Positions 52,197 to 60,511 of a stretch of 64,000 nucleotides of DNA are shown here, piece after piece. A model generated the notes under the pieces. The model saw only the letters and a program-made list of their open reading frames with translations. It did no database searches and was not told the origin of the DNA. Source of the stretch: Bacillota bacterium. Lineage in GTDB: Bacteria; Bacillota; Clostridia; Oscillospirales; Ruminococcaceae. Each line of letters starts with the position of its first letter. The stretch's first letter is position 1. The stretch is taken from contig JAEWLW010000012.1 in assembly GCA_023457355.1 (NCBI GenBank), positions 1 to 64,000 of the forward strand, given 5' to 3'. The translations under genes and the position numbers were made by a program.

Positions 52197-53689
52197 GCAT
52201 ACCATTCGGCGGTATCATCGCTGTAATAGCGTATACGTTAATCATTCTGTCCATCTGCATTCGCACAGCCAGAAACACAGCCCTTAACGATACTGGAAAA
52301 AAGTTCTTTCTTGGCACCGGCACCAAAACTTTTGTTCTTTTGTTTACAACCGTCGCCTCCACCTTCTCCACTTGGGTTATCATGGGCGCGCCCGCCTCAA
52401 CTTACCTCCACGGCCATACATGGATTGCCCTGGTTACGCTGTATCAAATGTCGATGGCCTTTGTCTGCGGATACCTCGGGCCCCGTTTCTGGGTTCTGCG
52501 CCACAAACATGATTTTGTAACACAGGCTGATCTGGTAGTCCATTATTACAGAACGAATGTCTTCCGTTACGTCATGGGTGCCTGTTATATCATCTCGTTG
52601 TCAACAGCGACAATAGCCCAATTCAAGGCAATGGGAACCGCTATTTCTGTCATGACCGACGGTGCAATCCCCTTTTGGGCCGCATCCCTCTATGTGGGCA
52701 TGATAGTCGGAATCTATGTCTACTTTGGCGGCTTCCACGGGGAGGCACTTGTGGACACATTCCAAGGATTATTATTCACGGTGGTTCTGTGGGGCGGTTT
52801 GATCGTCGTGCTCTTCAAATCTGGCGGACTTAGCGGTATGTTTGATAAAATTGCCAATGTCAATGACCAGCTTTTACTCTATCAGGGAACCGGTTCCTAT
52901 TGGAGCCCACAAATGGCAATATCCTTTTGCTTAGTATCAATTATGGGTGGAGTCGTGCACCCGGGATTTTGGCAGCGATACTATGCAGCCAAGGATACCC
53001 GCACCCTCGTCAACATGAGTATCTGGTTTCCAATCATGGTCAGCATATGTGTAACACTAAGTGGCGGTTTGGTCGGGCTGGCAGCAAATCTATATAAACT
53101 GGAAGTTACTGCCAACGACGCTATTTTTCAAACATTACTTAGCAGTATATCCAACCCAGTCTGGAGCATCATTGTGACGATCGGGGTTTTAGCTGCCGGA
53201 ATGTCCACCGTTGCCGGCAACAGCAACGGTGCATCCATGATTATTTCTTACGATTTTGTCCGTCACCTAAAAAAGGATGCCCCAGACAGTCAGCTAAAAA
53301 GTGTCGGCAAAAAGTGCATTATCATTTTGATTATTTTTGCATATATTTGTTCTCTCAACACCCCCAGCAGCGTTACCATGCTCATTCAGCTCATGGCAGC
53401 ATCTAACTTAGTTGCATTATACCCCGTCATCGGTATATTTGTCTGGAAAAGGGCCACTATACCGGGATGCCTCAGCGGCATGATTGGTGGGTTTGCCACT
53501 GTTTGTGTTGCTAATTTCATATTTGTTAATCCTCTTGGCATCGTAGCCGGTGGCTGGGGCTTCGCTGTGGGCATGTTCCTGTTTATCGTCGTCAGCTTAC
53601 TGACAAAGCCCATACCGGACGAATGGCGCTCTGAATTTACGAGACCGTTACAGAAAACAAAGGTGCTTGCACAGACAAACGTAAGCTGA
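52193..53689 (+). CDS. Sodium/solute symporter (SSS family)
   Basis: 498 residues starting at a GTG overlapping the preceding stop, with about 13 membrane helices. SSS features are FLGTGTKTFVLLFTTVASTFSTW in helix 1-2 and the FGGFHGEALVDTFQGLL region, plus the sodium-site helix near GMSTVAGNSNGASMIISYD. Substrates of this family range from proline and pantothenate to short acids; the one here is unknown. It is not in the eut operon but is the nearest carrier to it. Confidence 0.9.
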   Translation: MSIPFGGIIAVIAYTLIILSICIRTARNTALNDTGKKFFLGTGTKTFVLLFTTVASTFSTWVIMGAPASTYLHGHTWIALVTLYQMSMAFVCGYLGPRFWVLRHKHDFVTQADLVVHYYRTNVFRYVMGACYIISLSTATIAQFKAMGTAISVMTDGAIPFWAASLYVGMIVGIYVYFGGFHGEALVDTFQGLLFTVVLWGGLIVVLFKSGGLSGMFDKIANVNDQLLLYQGTGSYWSPQMAISFCLVSIMGGVVHPGFWQRYYAAKDTRTLVNMSIWFPIMVSICVTLSGGLVGLAANLYKLEVTANDAIFQTLLSSISNPVWSIIVTIGVLAAGMSTVAGNSNGASMIISYDFVRHLKKDAPDSQLKSVGKKCIIILIIFAYICSLNTPSSVTMLIQLMAASNLVALYPVIGIFVWKRATIPGCLSGMIGGFATVCVANFIFVNPLGIVAGGWGFAVGMFLFIVVSLLTKPIPDEWRSEFTRPLQKTKVLAQTNVS

Positions 53690-53760
53690 TTCATACTTAT
53701 TATATTCCCACCTCCTTATATAAGCAGTGTTGGCCAACAGGCCTGCACACCGGTCTGTCG

Positions 53761-53788
53761 AAAAAGCCCAGCTTTCGCTGGGCTTTTT
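53761..53788. terminator. Bidirectional terminator before the eut operon end
   Basis: AAAAAGCCCAGC, loop TTTC, GCTGGGCTTTTT: a 12-bp perfect stem with A and T runs. It ends the symporter transcript and probably the convergent eut transcript too. Nothing else is seen in 53789-54001. Confidence 0.92.
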
Positions 53789-54001
53789 CGCTGCCATGCG
53801 GTAAAACGGCAAAAGGCGATGAAAAGATCGAAAGGCAACCGGTGATCGATACAGAGAGCTGGTGCCCAAAGTCATTTCTGTGCAAACGTTAAAAATGCTG
53901 GCGGTTACCTGCTTAATCAGCGCCTGAAACGCCGGAGGGTGCCGTTTAACAAGGTCGGCATCCTCCGGCGTTTTATCGGAGCGCATCAGCTGTTTCCTGA
54001 T

Positions 54002-54442
54002 TCAGGGACATACATTTTCCAGATAGTTTCTCGCTTCTCTCAGACCTTCTCCGGTCAGGCTACTAACGTGAAAAATGTTCTCGCAGCCAGCCAGCACCAG
54101 CCAGTCGTGCGCCGTTTGGATATCCGCCGGGCTTTCGGCTGCGTCAATTTTGGTTACCAGGCCAACAACATGCCGGTTAAACATGCCGCAAACGCCCGGT
54201 GCAAAACTTGACTGCGGGTCGGTACAGGATTGAACCAATATGACACAGTCGGCATCAACCGAAGTAACCAGCAGCGCCTTATAGTACGCACGGTTTTCAA
54301 CATATTCGCCGGGCGTGTCAATAGCGTTGTTGATGATCTCTATTGCCTGCGTTTTTTTATAGTGAAGCTTCTGCTTTTGCAAAGCCTGACAAAAGCTGGT
54401 TTTTCCGGCGCTCGTACGTCCGATCAGCATGATCTTTTTCAT
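54002..54442 (-). CDS. eutP: EutP/PduV-family GTPase-like protein
   Basis: 146 residues from the ATG at 54442 (an ATG at 54460 is also in frame). Small Ras-like fold: P-loop GRTSAGKTS, DTPGEY (G3) and TKID (G4). EutP proteins accompany ethanolamine microcompartments; an acetate-kinase activity has been reported for one. Last gene of the eut operon, directly after eutS. Confidence 0.9.
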   Translation of the reverse strand: MKKIMLIGRTSAGKTSFCQALQKQKLHYKKTQAIEIINNAIDTPGEYVENRAYYKALLVTSVDADCVILVQSCTDPQSSFAPGVCGMFNRHVVGLVTKIDAAESPADIQTAHDWLVLAGCENIFHVSSLTGEGLREARNYLENVCP

Positions 54443-54463
54443 CTTATTTTCTGTTCCCATATA

Positions 54464-54811
54464 TCAGGTTTTTGTAATGGCCGCGTCGGCAAATCCAAGT
54501 AGTCCGCCCAACACACGCATCACATCGGTCAGCGCGGCTTCCACGCTTTCTACATCGCCCGAAATAACCACCGAACCGGAAAAACGGTCCACAAACGCAA
54601 TATTGACTGCGGCAGCCTTTGTGGCAACATCCGCTGCAATAATGGCACCCTCGCTCGGTGTGATGGTCAAAATACCAATGGCGCCGGTATTCTCACTGGT
54701 AATGCCAAGCTTTTTATAAAGATCGGAAACCGGGTTGGCGATAATGTGTGCCAGCGTCACCTGCTTACCGGGTACAAATTCTTGTATAATACGCTGCTTT
54801 TCTTCACTCAT
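54464..54811 (-). CDS. eutS: EutS microcompartment shell protein
   Basis: 115 residues from the ATG at 54811. It has the EutS/PduU circularly permuted BMC fold: QRIIQEFVPGKQVTLAHIIA at the N-terminus, which forms the beta-barrel cap, then GAIGILTITPSEGAIIAADVA and FVDRFSGSVVISGDV. It forms hexamers in the shell. In the eut operon between eutN and eutP. Confidence 0.95.
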   Translation of the reverse strand: MSEEKQRIIQEFVPGKQVTLAHIIANPVSDLYKKLGITSENTGAIGILTITPSEGAIIAADVATKAAAVNIAFVDRFSGSVVISGDVESVEAALTDVMRVLGGLLGFADAAITKT

Positions 54812-54845
54812 TTGATGATCCACCCTTAGCTGTACAATTCCGGTC

Positions 54846-55118
54846 TTAGCCGCTAACTTCTTCAACGCTGTCGATGATGCCAACAATTGCGGCATCAACC
54901 GGCGGTTCGTTGTCACCCATGGCTCTGCGTGCCGTACTGCCGCTAACCACCAGTACCCGCTCGCCGATGCCAGCGCCCACAACATCAGCCGCCACTATGG
55001 TGTCCTTGGCAGGCGTACCGTCCGGCGCCACCCCACGCACAATCATCAGCTTCATGCCGCTCAGTGCCGGCTCTTTCTTGGTGGCCCAAACATGGCCAAC
55101 CACTTCACAAATCAGCAT
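54846..55118 (-). CDS. eutN: EutN/CcmL-type shell vertex protein
   Basis: 90 residues, starting MLICEVVGHVWATKKEPAL and including GAGIGERVLVVSGSTARRA and DAAIVGIIDSV. These are the marks of the pentamer-forming BMC-P family that closes microcompartment corners. GGGAGAAC precedes the ATG. In the eut operon between pduL and eutS. Confidence 0.95.
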   Translation of the reverse strand: MLICEVVGHVWATKKEPALSGMKLMIVRGVAPDGTPAKDTIVAADVVGAGIGERVLVVSGSTARRAMGDNEPPVDAAIVGIIDSVEEVSG

Positions 55119-55134
55119 AATCCGTTCTCCCTGT

Positions 55135-56046
55135 CTATGTTCGCTCTATCTGCACCCGTGCGGTAAAGAAAACATCCCGCGCCATTGGGGTTAAAATAGC
55201 ATTTTTGCAAAGCGTCACCACTTTTTGGCCGTCCGCCAGCATCTCCTTTGCCAGCACCTCGGTAATGAGTGGCGCTTTTGAGGTTGCAGGCTGCTGCTGT
55301 ACCGCCAAGGCCGGGATATTCACCAATTGGCCAACCGCCTGAATAGCTGCCTGCGGCCGCACCGGTATGCTGCCGGCACCCGCCTGCACTGCGCCTCTTT
55401 TACCGTCCTTTTTTAGCAGCAGTGCTGTGTCCCCCGCGGCAAAAGCACAGGCATTGGCCTCGTCCACGTCGATGTGCAACGCCAACGCAGCACTGTCGCT
55501 GACCCGAACCAAAACGTTGTCAAAGGTCAGCGAGCGGGCGGTATCCATCTGTACCCGCACCATTTCTTTATCAGTTACACCATAGCGCTTCGCGTCCTGT
55601 TGTGTCATGTGGATATGGTTTTGTGCTACAATAGTGGAAGCAGGGGCGGTAACCATACCGGCTGCCGATACAAGGTGGACACAAGCTGCACCGCTCAAAT
55701 CCCCAGATAACCGCACCGGCGCTTCTATTTTCAACACCTTGGCATCTGAGCGGGAGAGCTCAACCTGCGTGTTTGTACGCACCGGCCCAAGTACCGCCAC
55801 ATTACGGAAAATGCCCTTTGCGGTCACAATGTCCACCCGTTCCTCGCTGAGAAATTGCCCCGGCTGAGAAAGGGGACGCTTGGGTCTCAGGTTGTGCCCC
55901 ACGCCGAATAGCGCTTCAACATCCTTTGCCGAAAGGTGCACATGCCGCGCCGAAACTTCGACAGGCAGAGCCTGCCCTGCCTGCGGGTCGCCCATCATCT
56001 CCTCGAGCACCCTCGCAATAATCCCGCCAATTTCCTGTTGGTTCAT
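55135..56046 (-). CDS. pduL: PduL-type phosphotransacylase with an extra C-terminal domain
   Basis: 303 residues, while PduL is usually about 200-215. Residues about 25-215 are PduL: VEVSARHVHLS and AQNHIHMTQQDA supply the zinc histidines, and RPKRPLSQPGQFLSEERVDI is conserved. It converts acyl-CoA and phosphate to acyl-phosphate inside the compartment, replacing EutD. Residues about 255-303 (ITEVLAKEMLADGQ, then ILTPMARD) resemble the short N-terminal motif of EutT-type proteins such as the next gene. This could be a docking or assembly tag. Confidence 0.88.
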   Translation of the reverse strand: MNQQEIGGIIARVLEEMMGDPQAGQALPVEVSARHVHLSAKDVEALFGVGHNLRPKRPLSQPGQFLSEERVDIVTAKGIFRNVAVLGPVRTNTQVELSRSDAKVLKIEAPVRLSGDLSGAACVHLVSAAGMVTAPASTIVAQNHIHMTQQDAKRYGVTDKEMVRVQMDTARSLTFDNVLVRVSDSAALALHIDVDEANACAFAAGDTALLLKKDGKRGAVQAGAGSIPVRPQAAIQAVGQLVNIPALAVQQQPATSKAPLITEVLAKEMLADGQKVVTLCKNAILTPMARDVFFTARVQIERT

Positions 56047-56048
56047 CG

Positions 56049-56831
56049 TTATTCCTCCGCTTTAATCGACGGGCTATAGCGCCCCGCCAGCTCAAAAAAC
56101 ATCATGACATAACAAGCGCTGCTCATTCGGTTAAGCACCTTGATAATATCCGGACGTTCTATTTTATCGCCCCGGGAGAAAGCAACCATAGCTGCCAGCT
56201 CAATCTCCCGAACCCGAGCGCGGAAGAGGTTGAGCGTCGCGCCGGTAAGTGACAGCGCCTCGGATGGCAGAATATGCCCCCGCTTAAACCGTTCCTGGGG
56301 ATTATGAGAAGCCTCGCGCAGTCCAGCGCTGTCCATCCCCAAAAACGGCTGCTCTTCCAGCGGTCTTCCGGTGACTTCGGCAGCGAGAATTCGTCGAGCC
56401 GAAACCAGCAGCTCATTCAAATCGGCGACCAGCTGTTTTTGTCCTGTCGCTTTTGCGCGCACCATGGCCAGCACCAGCTCAGCCTCAAAGCTGTCAAGTT
56501 TGCCACGCAGCATAATTCTGGGGTGGTTTTTGGGAACCAGCACAGCGGCATAAAGATGTGTCATATGCTCCGGCTTTTCTGCATAGACCTGTCTGGTAAA
56601 TGCATCGGTAAAGCTTGGCTTTTTACCGTTTAACCCCACGGGATGGATATCGTTATTCACCTCGGGGGCAGGTTTTTCAGTCTGTGCCCCCGTCATGACA
56701 ACTTTAAGCCCCATCTCGCGGATATATCGATTTGCCTCGGTACTGATAAAATCCTCCGGCGCTACCACAAGTTCGGTGCACTTTTGCTTATAAATCAACT
56801 GCCGCACCGCTTCTTCGGTTATAATTTGCAC
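56049..56831 (-). CDS. eutT: EutT-type cobalamin adenosyltransferase-like protein
   Basis: 260 residues starting at GTG. It follows enteric EutT over its length: ITEEAVRQLIYKQK at the N-terminus, HMTHLYAAVLVPKN, RGKLDSFEAELVLA, ASHNPQERF, and VLNRMSSACYVMMFF. EutT makes adenosylcobalamin for ethanolamine ammonia-lyase. The HX11CCX2C metal motif of the enteric enzyme is missing here. The gene is two bases after pduL in the operon order read from the right. Confidence 0.82.
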   Translation of the reverse strand: MQIITEEAVRQLIYKQKCTELVVAPEDFISTEANRYIREMGLKVVMTGAQTEKPAPEVNNDIHPVGLNGKKPSFTDAFTRQVYAEKPEHMTHLYAAVLVPKNHPRIMLRGKLDSFEAELVLAMVRAKATGQKQLVADLNELLVSARRILAAEVTGRPLEEQPFLGMDSAGLREASHNPQERFKRGHILPSEALSLTGATLNLFRARVREIELAAMVAFSRGDKIERPDIIKVLNRMSSACYVMMFFELAGRYSPSIKAEE

Positions 56832-56864
56832 AGCGCTTCCGTCCTTTCAAGCCGCGGTCTATGT

Positions 56865-57146
56865 TTACTTGACCTGCGGCAGAATACCCTCAACCTCGTT
56901 GTGGGGACGCGGAATGACATGCACCGAAATCAGCTCGCCAACACGGGTGGCTGCCGCCGCCCCCGCCTCGGTGGCAGCCTTGACAGCGCCAACGTCGCCG
57001 CGAACCAGAACAGTCACCAGGCCGCCGCCAACCAGTTCTCTACCCACCAGTGTTACGTTTGCCGCTTTAACCATCGCATCCGCCGCTTCAATAGCGCCGA
57101 TGAGTCCTTTTGTTTCAATCATGCCGAGTGCCTGTAAATTTGCCAT
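56865..57146 (-). CDS. BMC-H shell protein (EutM/PduA type), copy 2
   Basis: 93 residues, canonical hexameric shell protein: LQALGMIETKGLIGAIEAAD, GGGLVTVLVRGDVGAVKAA and VISVHVIPRPH-type end (LISVHVIPRPHNEVE). AAAGGAGG precedes the ATG. It is very close in sequence to the next upstream gene, pointing to a local duplication that may tune pore properties or facet assembly. Confidence 0.95.
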   Translation of the reverse strand: MANLQALGMIETKGLIGAIEAADAMVKAANVTLVGRELVGGGLVTVLVRGDVGAVKAATEAGAAAATRVGELISVHVIPRPHNEVEGILPQVK

Positions 57147-57190
57147 AACAATTTTCCTCCTTTAATATTGCAGGTTATTATTTTTTTACT

Positions 57191-57481
57191 TTATGCCTGT
57201 GCCGGAAGCTTGGGTAAAATCGCTTCTACTTCGGGGTGCGGACGGGGAATGACATGCACTGAAATCAGCTGGCCCACGCGCGTGGCTGCCGCTGCGCCTG
57301 CCTCGGTCGCAGATTTGACCGCGCCAACATCGCCGCGCACCATGACTGCGACCAGGCCGCCGCCGACGTTCACCTTGCCGATCAGCGTGACATTCGCCGC
57401 CTTAACCATGGCGTCCGACGCTTCAACCGCACCGACGAGCCCCTTTGTTTCTACCATACCGAGCGCTTGTAAATTATCCAT
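57191..57481 (-). CDS. BMC-H shell protein (EutM/PduA type), copy 1
   Basis: 96 residues, canonical BMC domain (LQALGMVETKGLVGAVEASD, GGGLVAVMVRGDVGAVKSA, VIPRPHPEVEAILPK). It differs from its neighbour mainly around residues 33-40 (LIGKVNV versus LVGRELV) and at the C-terminus. GGAGGAAC precedes the ATG. It lies directly after the aldehyde dehydrogenase gene. Confidence 0.95.
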   Translation of the reverse strand: MDNLQALGMVETKGLVGAVEASDAMVKAANVTLIGKVNVGGGLVAVMVRGDVGAVKSATEAGAAAATRVGQLISVHVIPRPHPEVEAILPKLPAQA

Positions 57482-57497
57482 AACCGTTCCTCCAAAA

Positions 57498-58994
57498 TTA
57501 TCTGTTTAGTATATTTTTAAGTACTTTACGGGTAATGGCTTCTATATCCGCCGCCGTAATGTCGGTCTCCGCAACGGGCTTTTGCGGCGCACAGCAGCAG
57601 GTCGGAACAGGGGTATTGGTCTGTGCACGCAGGTCGTCGAGCTCCCGAATGCCAAAGGCCACCCGCCGGATGTTGAACAGGTTCTGGGGTCCTACGTTAT
57701 CCGATGTGGCACTGCCGCCCACCGAACCACAGCCAAGCGTCAGCGCGGGGGCAAGATTTGTCGTTGCGCCAACGCCACCCAATGCACCCGCCGTGTTGAC
57801 CAGCAGGCGTGAAACCGGCTTTTTTAATGCAAACTCGCAAATAATATCCTCATTTTTGGAATGGATGGTCATGGTGTGACCCGCCCCCTCATTTTCGAGG
57901 ATCGCAATGCACTTTTCGCAGGCGTTTTCCCAGTCCGGCTCCACGTAGAACGCCAGAACAGGGCAAAGCTTTTCGCGGGAGTAGGGGTACTTTGGTCCAA
58001 CAAGCGTCTGCTCTGAAACGATGACGCGTGTGCCCTCCGGCACCTGAATACCCGCCATCCGGGTGATGGCCTGTACGCTTTTGCCAACAATAGCAGGGTT
58101 CATCGTGTTGTTGGAACGCATAATGACTTTCTCAAGCTTATCGGACTGCGCCTTATCAAGAAAATAACCACCCTGGCGTTCAATTTCAGCCATGACTTCT
58201 TCCTTGATGCACTGCTCGGTGACAATGGACTGTTCCGAAGCACAGATGGTGCCGTTGTCAAAGGTTTTGCTGTCCATGATGTGCTTAACCGCCGTTTTGA
58301 TATCCGCAGTTCGCTCAATGAATGCGGGGCCGTTTCCAGGGCCCACGCCCAACGCGGGATTGCCCGAACTGTATGCCGCTTTAACCATTGCCGAGCCACC
58401 GGTTGCAAGGATAATGCCGGTATCAGGATGCTTCATCAGTGTGTCGGTCGCCTGCATGGTTGCGTTTTCAATGCAGCTGATCAGTCCATCCGGTGCGCCC
58501 GCCTCTTTGGCGGCAATCCGCATAATGCGCACAGTCTCCAGAATGCAGCGCCGCGCATTGGGATGCGGTGAAATAACGATAGCATTGCCGGCCTTAAGCG
58601 AAATCAGTGTCTTGTACATTGCGGTTGAAGTGGGGTTGGTGGATGGAATCAGTGCCGCCACCACCCCAAGCGGCACCGCAATTTCGATGATACCTTTCTC
58701 TTTGCGCCGGTCGTTGATAATGCCGACAGTTTTCATATCCTTGATGGATTCATAAACGTACTTGCTGCCCAGCAGATTTTTAATGACCTTATCCTGCCAG
58801 ATGCCAAAACCCGTTTCCTCCTCCGCCATTTTAGCCAGCGGTTCAGCATTGACAATGCAAGCGTCGGTAATAGCCTTGACCAGCTTGTCCACTTGCATCT
58901 GGCTCCAGCTCTGAAATTCCTTTTGTGCGGCCTTTGCCTTTTTGAGGAGGTCGCGCGTTTCCTGAATAGACTGTAAATCCTTATCCAGCGCCAT
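57498..58994 (-). CDS. eutE: CoA-acylating acetaldehyde dehydrogenase (EutE type)
   Basis: 498 residues from the ATG at 58994 (AAAGGG upstream); an in-frame extension to 59147 overlaps eutL and is unlikely. ALDH core with catalytic Cys in NGTICASEQS and the glycine-rich GALGGVGATTNLAP. It oxidises acetaldehyde to acetyl-CoA in the microcompartment. After a linker with three consecutive cysteines, the last 18 or so residues (AADIEAITRKVLKNIL) form an amphipathic helix typical of encapsulation peptides; EutE usually has its tag at the N-terminus, so this layout is closer to the AldDH of other Clostridia. Confidence 0.92.
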   Translation of the reverse strand: MALDKDLQSIQETRDLLKKAKAAQKEFQSWSQMQVDKLVKAITDACIVNAEPLAKMAEEETGFGIWQDKVIKNLLGSKYVYESIKDMKTVGIINDRRKEKGIIEIAVPLGVVAALIPSTNPTSTAMYKTLISLKAGNAIVISPHPNARRCILETVRIMRIAAKEAGAPDGLISCIENATMQATDTLMKHPDTGIILATGGSAMVKAAYSSGNPALGVGPGNGPAFIERTADIKTAVKHIMDSKTFDNGTICASEQSIVTEQCIKEEVMAEIERQGGYFLDKAQSDKLEKVIMRSNNTMNPAIVGKSVQAITRMAGIQVPEGTRVIVSEQTLVGPKYPYSREKLCPVLAFYVEPDWENACEKCIAILENEGAGHTMTIHSKNEDIICEFALKKPVSRLLVNTAGALGGVGATTNLAPALTLGCGSVGGSATSDNVGPQNLFNIRRVAFGIRELDDLRAQTNTPVPTCCCAPQKPVAETDITAADIEAITRKVLKNILNR

Positions 58995-59019
58995 GTTGTC
59001 ACCCTTTCTTTCCCTATTT

Positions 59020-59673
59020 TTACAGCCCCAGCGGGCGGTCTGCAATTCTAATAACGGTATCTGCAAAAGCTTCGCATGCGGCTTTGCACGCAGCCTGATC
59101 ACCAGCCAGCAGCGCACCGGCAAAGTTGGTCTCGGTGGGCGGGCCATAAAATACCTTCAGCTCAATCTGCGCCATCTTCAGCGCCGCGTCCACCCCAACC
59201 ATCGCTTCAAGCGGCGGGGCAATCAGATAGGCCAGACTCTCGCCCTGTGCAATTTTTGCCTGTTTTGACAGGTAGCTGCCCGGAGCCGAAATGCAATGCG
59301 CAAAATAAACGATGCTGTCATCTGTGTTTGCACTGATAAACGCCGCGTCGTGCTCAATAAATGAAATTGCGGCCTCTATTCCGCTTTTTACCGCCTCAGG
59401 GTCAGGCCCAGCCAGAATCCCCAAAAATTCTCCGGCCAATTTTGTGCTCGCATTGGTGCTTCCTGCATACATCGACCGCGCGTAGGCCACCCGAACATCG
59501 GCCTTTTTAGTCGCCTCATCCAGCGCCGCATAAGATACGTCATCGCTGTCGGTTGTGATGACCCCCAGGCTGGAAAAGCCTTTAGCAACCTTTAGCGCCT
59601 TAAGCAGCGCGGGATCAGCATTTGGAATGAGCTGCACGCTCAAGACGTTGGTTTTTATTCTGTCGCCTTTCAT
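59020..59673 (-). CDS. eutL: EutL trimeric shell protein
   Basis: 217 residues from the ATG at 59673 (AGGGTGG upstream). Tandem BMC domains of the EutL type: SSLGVITTDSDDVSYAALDEA, ARSMYAGSTNAST, ISAPGSYLSKQAKIAQGES and AYLIAPPLEAMVGVDAAL. It forms trimers with a gated pore. Placed between eutC and the aldehyde dehydrogenase. Confidence 0.95.
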   Translation of the reverse strand: MKGDRIKTNVLSVQLIPNADPALLKALKVAKGFSSLGVITTDSDDVSYAALDEATKKADVRVAYARSMYAGSTNASTKLAGEFLGILAGPDPEAVKSGIEAAISFIEHDAAFISANTDDSIVYFAHCISAPGSYLSKQAKIAQGESLAYLIAPPLEAMVGVDAALKMAQIELKVFYGPPTETNFAGALLAGDQAACKAACEAFADTVIRIADRPLGL

Positions 59674-59686
59674 TGTTTGACCACCC

Positions 59687-60508
59687 TTATGAAGCGCCAA
59701 GGTCAACGCCGCTGGCCTTGCGTTCGAGTATATTTTTGATAACACCGGCGATATGCGCCCCCGCCTCAACGGCGGGAATACCCCCGCTGTGGATATTGGA
59801 GACCACCGTGCGCCGCGCTTCCGGCATGCCCACCGCCGCGCGGTAGGCAATATAGGCGCTCATGCTGTTGGCAGTAACCAGTCCCGGGCGCTCTCCGATA
59901 AGCACGCAGGTCACTTCCGCATTTAGCAGTTCGGAGATGACATCCATCGCCGGAACACGCCCGAATCGCACAAAGAACGGCGTTCCGACGCGCAAGCCAA
60001 AATCCTGAAGGCCGTCGGTCAGCGCCGGCAAAATGTCGCGCAGATTTGCGTCTATTGCCTGGCTGCTCAGACCGTCCGCCACATAGACCTGCACCTGCGG
60101 CGAATTCAGACATTTGGAAGCGATTTCACGCCTTACCTCATCACCGAAGCGTCTGCCTAAATCCGGGCGGGTAAGATGTTCGTTGCGGCTGGTGCACAGC
60201 GTGCTTACCGAAAACAGCTTCATCTCCCGCAACAATGCTTCGTCCACGTCGCGGAACACTGCGTCGCGCGCAACTGCGTGGTCAGCGCGTAACTTTAGCA
60301 GCGTCTGAGTTCTAAGACGCGGTCCGGCTTTGCCCACCGCAATTCTCGCTGAGGTGCGCTTTTGCATCTGTGCCGACGCCTCGGGATTTTCCCATAAAAG
60401 GGTTGGCGGCGCAGATCGTTTTTGTTCGGTTGGCCCGGCTGCCTTCATCTGGTCAAGCTGGCGCAGCACTTCCTGCGTCACAAGCTGAATCAGTTGCTCC
60501 TTGTCCAT
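59687..60508 (-). CDS. eutC: Ethanolamine ammonia-lyase small subunit
   Basis: 273 residues. Residues 1-22 (MDKEQLIQLVTQEVLRQL) form an amphipathic helix that probably directs the enzyme into the compartment. The conserved core has RIAVGKAGPRLRTQTLL, YVADGLSSQAID, CVLIGERPGLVTANSMSAY and the VSNIHSGGIPAVEAG end. With EutB it forms the B12-dependent lyase giving acetaldehyde and ammonia. AAAGGGGG precedes the ATG, just after the eutB stop. Confidence 0.96.
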   Translation of the reverse strand: MDKEQLIQLVTQEVLRQLDQMKAAGPTEQKRSAPPTLLWENPEASAQMQKRTSARIAVGKAGPRLRTQTLLKLRADHAVARDAVFRDVDEALLREMKLFSVSTLCTSRNEHLTRPDLGRRFGDEVRREIASKCLNSPQVQVYVADGLSSQAIDANLRDILPALTDGLQDFGLRVGTPFFVRFGRVPAMDVISELLNAEVTCVLIGERPGLVTANSMSAYIAYRAAVGMPEARRTVVSNIHSGGIPAVEAGAHIAGVIKNILERKASGVDLGAS

Positions 60509-60511
60509 TGT

